A stretch of DNA of 64,000 bases from Marisa cornuarietis (GCA_004794655.1 SMMW01000634.1:2886501-2950500); one strand, 5' to 3'. Numbered from the stretch's first letter, positions 12,151-25,240 are shown. The notes: generated from the letters alone by a model not told the origin. Made by a program: numbers and translations.

Positions 12151-12397
12151 CCCTCTTGGTTCGACAAGCCACGATCGTTGCACGGGTAGCACGGGCAAGG
12201 CGATTTTCATTACTTTTTATTTTTTATTACTTTTATTGTTCAAGTTTTCTCTTTTCCAAAAATGTATAGGTTTCTTGGTCTAATGTTTATCTCAGAGCAG
12301 CAATAATAAAAAACAAACTTCACCCACTGTCGTCTTCGCAATCTTCAGTTATAAGTCAGTCATTGTAATGTTATATTTTTATCTTGAACCAAGACCG
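12151..12397. mobile_element. piggyBac-type MITE, decayed copy
   Basis: The left end is CCCTCTTGGTTCGACAAG, preceded by TTAG where TTAA is expected; the right end is TTGAACCAAGA, then degenerate bases. Its interior is closely similar, in inverted orientation, to the element at 56624-56863. CCCT-starting inverted ends and TTAA targets are hallmarks of piggyBac elements. At about 247 bp it has no coding capacity. Confidence 0.75.
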
Positions 12398-13775
12398 ACG
12401 GATATCACACTTTCTTAAACCGTAGCTCTACACTGGAGAGAGAACAATCTCGCGGATAGGTTGTTACCCTTGGTCCATGGCTACCGCCCCAGGGTGATAC
12501 AGTAACGAGAGCCGCTTTGTAGCTAACTATGCATCGCTCTTTCGGACGCACAAAGTGCATCGCTATTTAACCTCGGAGAAAGAAACTGTAAAGCCTTCGG
12601 ATACTTGGAGGCGTGGGAGGTGGATGGTAGGGGGATGCAGACAAGTACAGCAGCGTACAGTCGTGTGTGTACGGAGTCCCGCTGCCTTTACGACCCGCTC
12701 GGCCACGTGAGCCCCTTTGGAGATGAAAGGTGCCGGGCTCGGTTGTCGCCAGGTCGATGTTTCGTGGCGCTGGAGTCGTCTGGCGGCGCGACAGGGCAAG
12801 GGGAGAGCACTGCAATGGTGGCGCTGAGGTACGTCAGGACAAAGGGGAGGCAATTTGTTTTCGTGACAGCAGCTCTCCCCCCACCCACACCACCACCACA
12901 CACCCACCCATCCGATGGTTAGCCATAGTTGTCCCCATTTTCTGGTACCCACATCCCCACTTCTATACCCTTCCTCCATCTTGTCCGTGTCCACAGACGC
13001 CAACAATCGCTTATGCTCCGCCCCTGTCGTGACGTCATCATAACCTACCGTCTCACCCAGCTCCCCCTCCTCCCTCCCGCCTCCTACCATCTTCACAGCT
13101 GCTGCTGACCCGGGCAGAAAAGGTGATTTCCGTAGTCGATTAATCGATGATGGTGCGCTTAGAGCTTATTGCAGGTGTTGAATGGTTTACCTGTAGCTGA
13201 TGCAGCAGTTATTGAACCTTCCAGACTCTGTCTGCAGCGACTGAGTTTCAACATAGTGTGGTTTTTTTTTTTCTTTCCTCGAGGGCAGTCTCGAACCTTT
13301 AAGATCGCTGGGGACAGTCACCCCGACTGCTCGCATCTTCTAATATCTTCTGATAGTATAGCCTGTCGAGCCGATCATTCAGCTAGTGCTTAGCACCAGG
13401 CCACAGTGAGTCACCTGCCGATGCCAGAACCTTTTGGGGAGTCGACGAGGTCTGCGCATGGCAGTAGAATGCATGGACGAAATGCAGAAAACACAGAACT
13501 GACTGACATCGGAGCTCGATAGTCTGGTCCTCAAACGCTCGATCATATAAAACGGGACACTAAACAAAATCATCTTTTGGCCCTTGTAATTTTATTGCAG
13601 CATGTCCGCAAACATGCGGTCTTTGTTAGAAGAGACAACAGATGATAGAAGACTAATAAGGTACAAACATATCACAGACCTATTGGCAAGCTCATTGAGC
13701 TTTACCGATAATGATAATAAAAGTATGTACTCAAAGCAAAAACGTTCCTATCGACACCACTGTTCCAGTCTTAGG
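12398..13775. other. Non-coding with a GC-rich block
   Basis: A GC-rich, CpG-containing block lies at about 12600-12900, with open frames on both strands that lack recognisable motifs. It could be a regulatory island or an unrecognised exon. The rest shows nothing I can name. Confidence 0.35.
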
Positions 13776-13781
13776 GTAAGG

Positions 13782-13799
13782 CGGTTAGGGTTAGGGTTC
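13782..13799 (+). repeat. Short TTAGGG-like repeat
   Basis: GGTTAGGGTTAGGGTTC contains two tandem copies of the animal telomere hexamer, with one more TTAGGG twelve bases upstream. It is far too short to be a telomere and may be chance or a repair scar. Confidence 0.5.
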
Positions 13800-16700
13800 A
13801 TGTAGATGTGAATTATTTGTCTCTGCTGATTGGGTAATTAGCGGAATACCTCTTGGAAAACACACAATGAATTCGCAAACAATAGGAAGAGAAACAATAC
13901 AAATCCTCCAAAGAAAATGCTTCGGACTCAAGTTCAACTTGTCATCATTTTTCATAGGATGCAGATCCATTTGCTTACTGAAGTCGTTTTGGTCTAATGC
14001 TTTATGGATTGTTGAGACATTGCAATAATCTTCTACAGAAAGTGATTTCATGAAAGACACATTTCTGCTTTTTTTCTTGCAAGAGCACCAAATCAATTCA
14101 ACTGATCACAGTACCCAAAATGTCGAATGCAGTGTTGTAACATCTTTTCACATATTAGGATGTTTAAGAGTTACACTTCCCCCCCCCCCAGATCGTAGTT
14201 TAGACCCACAGCCATTATTAATCTGTGATTAGAGCAAATCAGAATAGTACTGTGCATCAAATCATCTGTATATTGCTTGCCACGAGGCAGAGAGGATAGA
14301 CACCACTGCACTGACTTTCTGACCTTCCCTCCGAAAAAAGTGCACAAAGAGACCGCCATGATAATAGATGAGGCAGGCAGTCGATGAGACAATAGGAATC
14401 TTAGGATGAAAACCTACCCAACCGAAGGAAAAAGGAAGATAAAAGGAGAAAAAAAATTCCTGGTATGGAGTGACACTCCCTCAACTAAGTGTTGTATATG
14501 TACACATATACACATGCATGTATAAAAAGACAGAAATATTATATATTGGCAGTATTGTCTTATGTATTATTATTGTATTGTCTCTTTTCTTGTGCAGCAA
14601 ACTGCGGCTTTCAAACTGATTTTATCAGAATGGTCAAAGAGCACTGCAACCTTAGACATCAAATCGTGTTTTTACCAGACATGTTTTGACGCAAATGGGG
14701 ATCTTAACTTTCTAGCCGACAGACGGGTAGGTATGATTGCAGGTAGTGCCAATGTGCAGATTGATGGATAGTTTATTCTAACCCACAAAAAGCAGATGTC
14801 CCTCTCCTTGTGTGTTGTTGAAATGCTACTTTGACTTGCATCATGATGCTCAGTGAATCCATTATGCCGCTAAAAAGAAACCCCCAGCATGTTACAAAGT
14901 TTTCTTTTAAAACTACAAGGAAATGAAAGTCTTGTTTACTGCACGGTATTACTGAAGCCGAGGGTGGCACGCATTAGAGCCAGATTACATTCGCTTTACA
15001 TTTCCATCGTCCTACAGCTACATCTGGGGGAGATGGCGGCGGACTTTTTCTCCCGTTGACAGAGATTTATTTCGAATTTGTTGACGCAATGATTAATACA
15101 AGACACCCTGAAGGGCGATATATTTCTGCATCACTCAATCCCCTATCGCTCTTTCCCGTCCATTACGCTCTCATGCACGCACGCACGCACTGACGAAGGA
15201 ATACATTCACAGACTGGACGAACACGCAAACACGCCGTCACAGGAAAAAAAAAGATTCGCCACACACGCACGCACGCACGCATTCAGCCAAACAAACACA
15301 CATACAGATACACACATCCACGCAATCACGCACGTACTCTCTATCACATACACACTTTCTCATTGTTATTCACGAACTGTAAAATTACTGTTAAACTGGC
15401 CTCACATATGTTCGTAGACCACGACCACACGGCTCTCTTTCTCTCTCTCACTCACACAAAAAGAGAGACAGACCGCGAGAGACAGAGAGATAGAGAGAGT
15501 ACTCAGTGGCTGCTGCAAACAAGTAACATTTTGGAAGCGGCAGCTGTCAGCCTTGGCAGAAACCGATTCTATGGCGGAGAGACGAAGTTCTCGCAGAGTC
15601 GTGGAGGTGAAGCAGATCGGTTGCAGGCCGGAAGGCGCCATGACAGGTCCTCTTTGCGGATACGCAGAGGTCATCGCACCACAATCAAAATTAATTGGAA
15701 ATGCAGGGATACTGTGTGTTAAGATGGAGCCGTGGGTGTTGCCCTGAATCAGTTTGAATGACGAAGATTTAAAAGTCCGTGTCTCACCCAGAATTGTCCG
15801 TGTGTCCTGCCCTACTTGCATGTCTGTCCGAAGATAACACTACCAGCTGTATATCGGAGATTAATATTATCAGTTATATCTGTTGTTTCGTTTGGAGGTG
15901 TGGTCTTAACATTCATAATACTCAGTCAACCTTTTCCTGCAAGTGTCAGTGTGTACGTCCGTTTTTGTGTGTGTGTTTTTATCCAGAAAGGATCCAACCT
16001 ATAAGGTGGCTACAATGGTCAGGTACCTCCTGGCCCGTTCCTCTGATGTACAGGGATGTGGTATCTCAAACACACCAGCTACAGGTGTTAACACTTGTTC
16101 TATCGCCACCACTGCCACAACTACAGGTAGAACACCCTTGCAACATTGACGACATCAGCTTGGCATAGTCTGGCGACACAATACAGCTAACAATCCCTCG
16201 CATCACCTGTACATACCTTCCTCACAATGTCACAGAGGTTTGTTTTCTTCCCTTAGCACGTACAAAATCACGCAAGCATATAATGTAAAGACCCGAGAAA
16301 CAACCCTTAATACCCTGTCACTGACCTCTAACCGATCGAAACAAACACCAGGAGACAGTAGTTTGTGACGAATGGCAATCCAGTCCCTTCCCTCCCCCTC
16401 CCCCGTAGTGGCAATACAGTCACCCTCCCTTTCGAAGTCTCTAAAGGCCCCAGACACAAACATCTGGTTTCGAGTTAGACTGCAACTGTGCAGGGGCTGA
16501 GAATACTTAACTGTCTTGCTTATCACCTCTTGGTGACAAATTAAAAAAAAAAAGAAAGACACAAACGGAGTGGCTGGCCTGCTATAGTTACCATGTCTAA
16601 ATTCTAACTGTGGGCGCAAGGACCCAGAAAATAATCCAACTTAATTGCACGCATTGTCCTCCCTCTCGCGTCTCCTTACAAGGCCCTTGACTCGCCAGTG

Positions 16701-17344
16701 GTTTATGAAGATCCCGCTAAAGCCAGACTTAACAAAGGTATGCCAGCCGCTCGTGAGGTATCCGTATGTGCAAGGGCCTTTGCCTTGCTGCGCGCGCACA
16801 ATGCGACAAAGGGGGCACGGGGCACAGTTTAAAAAATTTAATTCACAAATTCCTGAAGTGTCACCCCCGTGGATTTAACAGCGTGCTAAGGCGGTCTGCT
16901 AATTTCCACAGCGTCTGGAAACTTGAGAAAGAGCAGTGCAGTAGTAAAACTGTCGACAGTTGCCACGGCACACGTCCTTCTCCCTTGTCTTCCAGCGCCC
17001 TCTGTCGCCATCAAGTCGGGACCTGAAGTTAACCGAGCGACCGTAGTTTTATTGTTCTCCTCACACTCCCTATGGACCGTTCACAGGACAGAAAAAAAAG
17101 ACAAAGACAATGTAAAGCATTCTGGGTGTTGGTTTTTGATGTCTTCTTAGCGAGGCTGCACACAAATAACTTCTCAGTAGCTAGCGCCCTTAGCAAAATA
17201 TTTGGAAAGGGTGGATTTTTCTCACTAGTTTTTTTTTCTTTATAAAGATTGTGACCATCATTGGACTGAGTTAAGCTCGGAAAGAAATTCAACATGTTTA
17301 GTGAAGATTCAGTCGTAAAGACATCAGTTATGCGAGCTATAAGA
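13800..17344. other. Gene-poor stretch
   Basis: No supported exon is found. Minor features are a C run near 14180, CACG repeats at 15175-15195 and 15265-15282, and a purine-rich GAGA tract near 15460-15500. Confidence 0.4.
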
Positions 17345-17399
17345 TTCAAAAAACGTCCTGTCAGGGAAGCTCAGAAAGCTGATGGACAGGACGTTTGAA
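17345..17399. other. Inverted repeat, predicted hairpin
   Basis: The left arm TTCAAAAAACGTCCTGTC pairs with the right arm GACAGGACGTTTGAA, with three extra A in the left arm and a loop of about 20 bases. The stem is about 15 base pairs. The function is unknown. It could be a small transposon remnant or a structured RNA. Confidence 0.6.
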
Positions 17400-18858
17400 T
17401 GTGGAGTAGAAGATCGCTACCTCGATAACTAATAACAGTTGTGACTAGAAACGGGTTGTTGATTGATCAAGGAAGGTAAAAGAGGAGGAAGGGGATGGTT
17501 TGGGCCTTCCACATGCCGTTCTCTAAGCAGGGTGAGCCACTTACGTTTACCGCCTCAGGGGCCTCTCTAGTTAAGTTATGGGACTCTATCCTTTTACCTT
17601 TATCTTGTAAAGCTCTGCTTGGCTACACTTTTCTCTAATGATTGGGTAAATCTCAAGACGAGATACTACTTTCATAACCCCAGTCGTTATCGACGTGCAA
17701 GCTTACCAACATCATTAAGCACAGAAAGAGACGAACAACACAAACGTCATGATTGCAGGTGGAGACGTTTACGTTCAGCCAATGGGAAACTGGGGCTGTG
17801 TGGTTAGTCGTACTTCAGTACTTGTGTACACACGAGACGTCACGAGTTTGTCCTCCTGTTGTGCATGGCGATGTTTGTTGGCCTTTGTCTCAAGAACACA
17901 GAGAGAATAGGTAAGAGAGGGGGGAGGAGGATAAAATCACTCCGACTTTGGAACTAGTATCGCACTGACCTTGACCCAGTGGTTAGAAAAAATATTGCAC
18001 CTCACTATACCTTTAACTCGCTATACCTTTAAGCGATAGCATCCACTTCAACACCTGTCCGTCACTGTAGCTGACAAAGAGAAAGAAATAGGGAGAGATG
18101 GACTTATTAGGAGAGCAGATAATATCAAGGTGGTCACACTTTGAAGTCGGAAACCATCTCTCGATTCACTGACCGTTTGGAGTGGGTGGGGATCACTTTT
18201 GATTAGCCGACGTGGGAAAGTCACGTGCCGTGTTGTCGTCGTCCCACTTGGTGGATGTTTCGAGCTGTTCTATGATTTAAACTTGCTGCGATCGAGCAGT
18301 GTGTTCCGGATATTGCAATATGCAAGCATGGTTGTCGACAATAATGTAAAGGTTCTGGCGGTGCTAGAGAGGTTACACGTCCTGACGACATGATGACACG
18401 ATGACATCTATAGTTTACAATACGGCCTGTTGCGTACTACAGACACCGCTTCTCTCTCTCTCTTGATTTTTTGGGGGTAGTTAAGAACTCTGGCAACCTT
18501 CGATGATAACCTGCTCTTGGTGCTTCGATGAGTGACCTGTGTGTGTGCACGCGCGCAGTATATTGTACAATGTAGTATGTGTATAGGATGAATGATACTG
18601 CTGTCAGTAACCTACATCTTAGTACCATCTGAAAAAAAAACCACCACCATCGGACGAGTATGTGCAGTGGAAATCCGTTTCACTTTTACTACCTCTTTGT
18701 TATTCCAGGAAGGTTAAGGATTTATTTATTTTTGTGCCGTTGACCTCTGGTTCTACTCGGCTTGTCTGATGATCTTCTCTTGCCTTTGTAGCGTTGGCTT
18801 TTTTCTTTCTCTTTTCTTCTCTGCTAGCCTTTTTCTGTGTTTCCCCTAATCGTTAACA

Positions 18859-18860
<2 letters not shown>
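17400..18860. other. Non-coding, nothing recognised
   Basis: No exon, tRNA or transposon end is recognised in this stretch. Confidence 0.4.
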
Positions 18861-18924
<64 letters not shown>

Positions 18925-18948
18925 TGAGAGAGAGAGAGTGTGTGTGTT
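18861..18948. repeat. Long (TG)n microsatellite
   Basis: About 30 TG units followed by GAGAGA and a second short TG run. Confidence 0.95.
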
Positions 18949-19856
18949 TCCCCTACCTGTTCTTTTAATTACCGTCTTGTGTTTGATATTGATTTTGCAA
19001 GCAATGTCTTACTGTTGGCAGTAACGTGCTGCCAGCAGGAGGAAGCACTTTCATAGTGTTCTGGGATAATGTAAGCCTGTGTAATCAAATAACAGATCTA
19101 GACTAAAGATGGTTTGCTTTCCAAAGACTTACATTCTCTGTGGCACTGAAAACTGCTATACCAGGGACAGCAACAGATAAGACGCCCGCAAAAAAATCCA
19201 CCTTTCTTGCGATTTCTCCGTTGAAAGTAGTGAGCTGTTCAACAAGTTTTGTGTTTGCACAACGGTTGCCATCGTGTTTTAAGTGGAGTTTTCTCGAAAT
19301 CGTAACGGAAATCTGTGAAGATAAGGGCCACAACTGGCAAGACATTTCTGTCTGTTCCGTGAGTTGTCTCCGACATGCATGAAATCGACTTCCGCTCTAA
19401 AGAGCTCGGCAGGGAATACCGATATGAAGATAGAGCCCCTTTTCACTGTGACGACGGAGACGGGTGACGCATTAACATCAGCTTTTAGCACCTTGCCGAG
19501 CATGTCTGCAGCGGTTTTCTTTCAACGTCTTAGTTTGTAATCCACTGTGCGAGATCCACTATCTCCGATGCACTGCCACGTAGACAATTCGCAACCGCGG
19601 TTTTGGGGGATGGAATGTCGCGGCTAACTAGTTGTGACCGAGGATTATCTGCCCACCTTTCCCCGTGCGCAACGTGGACTGGTGGCGACGGAGTGAGATG
19701 CCTTATCGGCCTGCAGGTGATAAATGACCGCACTCCTAGAAGACGTCACTGATGCTATCGGGGAACCCAAGACTGCGTGTTCAACGCCGTCTTCACCAAA
19801 CAGTCATGTCTGCTGCTTGATGGAACCGGGTTAACAAGACGCAATTATTTTCTTTC

Positions 19857-19858
<2 letters not shown>

Positions 19859-19924
<66 letters not shown>

Positions 19925-19926
19925 TA
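19859..19926. repeat. (TG)n(CGTG)n microsatellite
   Basis: A TG dinucleotide run passes into a GCGT tetranucleotide run. Confidence 0.95.
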
Positions 19927-20184
19927 GAAATAGTCGTAGGTGACTATCATCATCATAACCGTCAGTCTCCTAGCTAGAAAAATCTCAGGCCTCGCCATCA
20001 TACTTGGTTCTCTGCTGTTCTCACGGATGCACTAAGAGACCAGTCCACGCTTGAAAGTTGTCTACCCATTATTTGTCTGCCTCTCCTTCCACCTTCCGGA
20101 TCGTCTTTTCGGATCCCGATGATCTGGAGAAGTACTCAGTTCGGAAGTCTCCGTAAGGCCAAATTATTTTCCCGATACTTTATC

Positions 20185-20218
<34 letters not shown>

Positions 20219-20220
20219 GT
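20185..20220. repeat. (GTCT)n microsatellite
   Basis: Nine tandem GTCT units. Confidence 0.95.
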
Positions 20221-22389
20221 ATCAATCTATCTTTTAGCTGAAAACGCTAAAGAGCAGGAAGCTGAAAGTACTAAATTAGATTTGCCTTAAAAGTCTAACT
20301 TTCACCGTCAGACAGGAAAGAATGGATTTGATTTGGAGGTGGGATGCGAGGGTACTGGTCAGGCCACATGGGAGCAATTAGTGAAGAAATGACCACGTTG
20401 GTAGCTCGCACCATGTGTGCTTCTCATCTCCTTCGCAATTCTTTCTCGCCAAGAGCTATAAATCTTTTAATGTTGACGATTTGATGCTCCGGAAAAATGC
20501 ACCAGAAGAGGTCGTTGCTAAGCATAAGAGAGCCTCGTTATCATGTATATATAGACATTGATTCCAACTGCTTTTTGTCAACACAACAACGAAGATTGAC
20601 CAGAGGGAGCTGGTTGACGTGAGGCAGCGAATCCACAGAGCGAGTCAGCGAGTGAGGAAGTTAAGAGTCTGAACATTTCTCCTCCTGGTTAGCTTCCGAC
20701 TCCGTTAGGATGCTGACAGGAAGTGGTATGAGATGAAACTCCTAAGCAGATACGCAGAATAACACAAGAAACAATGAAATGTAAGCTACCACATATGATA
20801 CCAAACACCACTGAAAAAAGAAACTGATGAGAAAATAAGTCGAAGTAGGATTAAAGAACCAGTAAAAGGAAAAGAACAAGAAGAAATGACAGAAAAAAGA
20901 AAGCTGTACGATTATTACATTATTAGCGGCATCCCACGAAGACAAACTGGACTAAATCTGTGTTTGTACAGAGGCCCCTGAAATGAACTGGTCACAATGT
21001 GAACCCGATCACACCATCCATAATGAGGCTAGAGACGATGTCAACACTGCAATATGTTGTGATGTCTACTTGCGCATTTATGTTGTTCCCCCCACCCTCA
21101 AAGGTCTCGAGGCTAGGTTCCTCCCTTTTCATGCGAAAGGGAAACCTTAACACGCTAGGGAATTGAATTTGTCTTCCAGCATGACAGAACACAACAAGCA
21201 ATGTACTTCGTGACAGACGGACGGCGGTTCCTTCCTCTATAGCATCCCAAGATATTTTTGTTTTGTTGTACACTCCAATAAATAACGATCACCCTGTTCA
21301 ATCTTGTGTGCAATAAATACACTTGTTTCTCCAGGTATCAGGTAATTAATATGCTTAAGTATCTGGCTGTGGTCAGATTGTCTGATGTCGTAGACAAAAA
21401 GATGGCAGTTACATTTCTTTAAAATAGATGGACTATGTACACAAGTAAATCGGCTGACCAGCTAAGTGACATTTACATATATATTTGTTTAGGATCAAAT
21501 AAGGGTCAAGAAATGTGAATAGAGTTTTTAACTTGTATCAAGTCTGTTGGTCAATGTGTTCGTCTGTCTATTTATCTATCTGGCTGTCTGCCTGGCTGCT
21601 CGTCTATCTCACGATTCCCTCCACGAAGATTTCCAGTTCCATGTTCACGCAGATTCCATTGACTTTCAACAGAGGACAAGTGTCGCTTTAGTGCGACCTG
21701 TTCTCGTGTTTACAGACGAAAAATGACGAGGAAAAGCGAGAAATAACGAGACTTGCAAACACAGCAGGACCTCCATCATGTCCTCCGCCAGTACTACCAC
21801 AGCTTTCGAGTGGTACTCTTCAGGCAAACATGGCGACGCTTCTCCAGCGGAGAACACAGGCCGCATCAATTCCATATTCCATTTTCATATCTCTCGATCG
21901 CTTTTCCCTGGGTGCTGACAAGAGACCCTGCGGCTTCGACCCTGTGTCACCAGCGGGGTGGGAGGGGTGATCACTCTCTTCATCTGCTTTGCTGCCGCGA
22001 TCGTGTTACCGGTGCTGAGGAGTCCATCCCTGAAGTAAGATTGATTTGGAATGGGTTAACAGTTCCGTCTTAGTGTTATCATCCTTCCCTATCTGCCATC
22101 TCCCATTAAAGTTCTGCTGATGGTCCAAAGGGAGAATAAGCGGTGCTGACAAAGACAGCAACTCAATACATTGGCGTCCCGAGGTCCTAGCGGTCCCCTG
22201 TTCCACCACCCAATCCCCCCTCCAAAGTTTTTTGTGAGCCCATATCTCAATTATGTGCCTTGTGTATGGTCGTGAATGGCCTGCTATTTACTGAGTACTG
22301 CGCCACACCAAACATCAAGCCTCTATATTTCATATTATGCCGTGACTATAAAGCGATGAACACTGCGCTAGTGAACTCCCACGAGACCT

Positions 22390-22560
22390 CGACAGAGTCG
22401 GTGACGAGTCTTGAACTCGTTTTGTTTAATAATCTCAAGTTTAGTCTCGGACTCGTCTTGGCTTAAAGTCTTAATGTTTAGTCTTTGACTCTTTTTAGTC
22501 TACGGTCTGAATATTTGGTCTTGGACTCGTCTTTGCATAGTTAGCATTGGACCATGAGCA
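22390..22560. repeat. Degenerate tandem repeat, AGTCT/ACTCGTCT type
   Basis: Variants of TTTAGTCT, GGACTCGTCTT and GTCTTGGACTCG recur several times over 170 bases, giving a strong T/C and G bias on this strand. It abuts the 3' end of the L2-type LINE. Confidence 0.55.
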
Positions 22561-22994
22561 ATCTTGTCTACAGTCTCTAAACCTTTTACACCTTTATTTC
22601 ATAATGCTTTGTTTGCACATGGCCATGATAATAATAATAGTGAAGATTTTTATAGCGCATATTCACACTCATAGAGAGCATGCTCTTAGCGCTTAAAACG
22701 GGGAAGAGACATGGACTAAGTAGATACAGAACAAAGGGGACGAAAGAAAACGACAGTACTGACGAAACAGAAAACAAAAGGCATCAAGTAACAGGAACAG
22801 AGAAATATGGTGATTCTGCGAGAAAGATGGGTAAAGTAGCAAGAGGGAAGGGGGGGGTAAGAAGGACGAGCATTGTGTGGACTGTGTTAGGAGTAATACT
22901 CAAGGAAGAGGTGCGTTTTCAGTGCAGACTTGAACGATTCAATTGTAGGAAGGTGGCGGGTATGGAAAGGAAGAGAGTTCCATTGTTTTGCAGC

Positions 22995-24614
22995 TCAGTA
23001 GCCAAAAATCCTGTGACCATTTGTTGTTGTTCTGGTGACAGGAACAGTCAGGATACGGTCGTCAGACGAAGAGCGTAGTTGTCTGGCCGGAGAGTAAGGG
23101 ATGAGAAGTTCAGAGAAATAGTCAGGACAGTAGCCTGCAAAGAAATTAAAACACAGCACAGACAGTTTGTACTGAATGCGAGAACGGATGGGTAGCCAGT
23201 GTAGAGAACGAAGGAGAGGAGTGACATGGTCCCGTTTCCTTGCTCTAAGCACCAGACGCGCAACAGAGTTCTGGAGTCTCTGAATGAGGTAGTCAGGGCA
23301 GCCTGCCATCAAGGAGTTGCAGTAGTCAAGTCGAGAAAGAACAAACGCACAGACAAGAGTGTTGGTAGCGCGTGTAGAGAGAAAGTGACGGATGGCACTG
23401 ATCTTACGGAGCTCATAGTAGGCAGACCGACAGACAGCTGTAACACGTTTATCGAGTGTCATGTCATCAGTGACAATAAATCCCAGATTCCTAACGGACG
23501 ACGTGAAGGTGATGTTGCTGTCGCCCACCTTGATGTGAGTGGGTAGACTGACGAGTGAAGGTTGATGTCTTCTTCTATGGCACAAGAGGGCTTCCGTTTT
23601 ATCATCATTTAGTTTAAGCTTGTTTTTTACCATCCAGCTCTTGACATCACTGATACAAGCTTCTAGAGAGCTAATAGCAGAGTGAGTCTCAGCCGGCGGG
23701 GTGGAACAGTAAAGCTGCGTGTCATCAGCATAGGATTGATGAGAAACCTGGTGAGACTGGGTGCATGATGAAAGTGGTTTAGTATACAGGATGAACAGAA
23801 CTGGGCCAAGTACTGAGCCTTGGGGAACACCACAGAAAAGTGAAGCAGGGCGAGATATCTGACCATCAACTACCACAGTCTGGGTCCTATCAGTGAGATA
23901 GGAGTTGAACCAAGAGAGGGCAGGTCCAGAAATCCCGTAGAGGGTGTGGAGTCTGTGAAGACGCAGAGAGTGGTCTATAGTGTCAAATGCAGCAGACAGG
24001 TCCAGTAGGGTTAATGGAGAGACATCACCACTGTCAAGAGCAGATAATATGTCTGTTGTTACTTTAATAAGAGTGGTCTCGGTGCTGTGGAAAGGTCTAT
24101 ACGCCGACTGAGCTTGTGGGATAAGATGGTGCTCTTGTAAGTAGGCCCAGAGCTGTGTCAAAACTATTTTCTCTATGATCTTAGAGAGAAAAGACAAGTT
24201 GGAGACTGGGCGGTAGTTGTTCAGGACATTGACGTCAAGCGTGCATTTCTTAAGAAGTGGCCTCACCACCGCATTTTTGAACAAAGATGGGAAAACACCT
24301 GACGACAGGCTGACATTTACAATATTTGAGATGGCAGGAAGTAGAGTATCTAGGCATTCGAGCAGAAGGCTTGTGGGCATCGGATTTAACTCGCAAGTTG
24401 TTGGTTTAGCTTTTAGAATAACCGCTTTCACATCGGTCTCAGAGACTGGTAGGAACTTGGTCATGGAGCATCCTGGGAGGGCATCACAGGAGATGCTGTC
24501 AAGCGCCGACACAGAGTCTAAAGATGATTGAATGTCCGATATCTTGCTGGTGAAATAATCACTAAAAACTTGCGGCAGCAGTGAAGCAGGGTAGGCAGTG
24601 GTGTTGCTGTACAA
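22995..24614 (-). pseudogene. L2-type reverse transcriptase domain
   Basis: The frame of 539 residues has the reverse transcriptase motifs in order: NNYRPVSNLSFLSKIIEK (about residues 132-149), LLDLSAAFDTIDH with the first catalytic Asp (203-215), GVPQGSVLGPVLF (262-274) and the catalytic YADD box at 295-298, followed by SLDYCNS-like and ARKRDHVTPLLRSLHWLP motifs near the C-terminus. These features are typical of L2/CR1-clade LINE ORF2. The catalytic aspartates are intact, but the frame is cut by a TGA at 22995 and separated by a frameshift from its endonuclease, so it does not encode a working full ORF2 as it stands. Confidence 0.88.
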
Positions 24615-25240
24615 GATCCAGTCATTTGATTGCAGATGGCAAAGAGCTTTTTGGAGGAGGTGCAGTTAATTATTTGGCCCTGAAGATATGATGCTTTAGC
24701 CGCATAAATGCATTTTGCAACGCTTCGCTTTGCGGCGTTATAAATTTCTTTGTCGATGGCGAGTCCAGTCTTCCGCCAAACACGTTCAGCTCGCCGGCGC
24801 GTGCCCTTCAGGTCGCGGAGTTCGACGCGGATGTGTGAATACCATGGCACACATTTAGACTGGCGCATCAGAATTCGAGTCACTTGGGCGTGGTCATCAA
24901 CTACTCTACGCAAAACACAGTCAAATTGCTCGTCAGAGGGTGGTTGGAGGAGCGCCATCTGCAGCTGTGCTTTGAATGCCAGTCTATCCACATTTTGTAA
25001 TGATCGAGTGGGTCTGAAAACTGGCGCCGATGATGGGCATTTGCGATCCAGTTCGATTAGTACAGAGTAGTGGTCAGATGAGAGATCATGGGAAACATCA
25101 ATTGACTGGACTAAGTGGTCATCAGGTCGATGTATGACCCAGTCCAGGATGTGATCTCTTTTGTGAGTTGGTTGCGACACGGACTGGACAAAACGAAAGG
25201 TGTGCAACATAGCAGACAGATGAAAGTTCTGCAAGAAAAA
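24600..25240 (-). pseudogene. L2-type APE endonuclease end and linker
   Basis: The minus-strand frame reads HILDWVIHRP, then VSHDLSSDHYSVLIELD, the C-terminal SDH signature of APE-type LINE endonucleases, then a basic linker with KRSVAKCIYAAK leading towards the reverse transcriptase. The N-terminal half of the endonuclease, with its catalytic Glu, is missing. Upstream of about 25240 the frame runs into unrelated host sequence at an A-rich stretch. Confidence 0.8.

Larger units (their letters stand above)
18949..22389. other. Gene-poor stretch with two microsatellites
   Basis: No supported exon is found. It holds the TG/GCGT repeat at 19859-19926 and a GTCT repeat at 20185-20220. Confidence 0.4.
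22625..25240 (-). mobile_element. L2-type non-LTR retrotransposon, 5'-truncated
   Basis: This 2.6-kb element lies on the minus strand. It carries the end of an APE-type endonuclease (SSDHYSV), a full reverse transcriptase and the conserved C-terminal module, and ends in a 3' tail with AGCGC partner sequences and an ATA trinucleotide run at 22625-22635. The 5' end is lost within the endonuclease near 25240, as expected from incomplete target-primed reverse transcription. Two lesions are visible: a frameshift near 24600 and a TGA codon at 22995-22997, after which the frame continues to a likely true stop near 22888. The 3' 250 bases recur at 51.3 kb with about seven differences, so the family was recently active. 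Confidence 0.88.

Noticed and set aside
12563..13096. 177-codon open frame on the minus strand and overlapping frames on the plus strand
   Set aside because: All frames are open because the block is GC-rich. None has a recognisable motif or consistent splice sites.
13776..13799. Interstitial telomere or chromosome fusion point
   Set aside because: Only two tandem TTAGGG units, too few to support a telomeric origin.
15402..15821. 139-codon open frame on the minus strand
   Set aside because: Part of it is a translation of CT/GA repeats, and no family is recognised.
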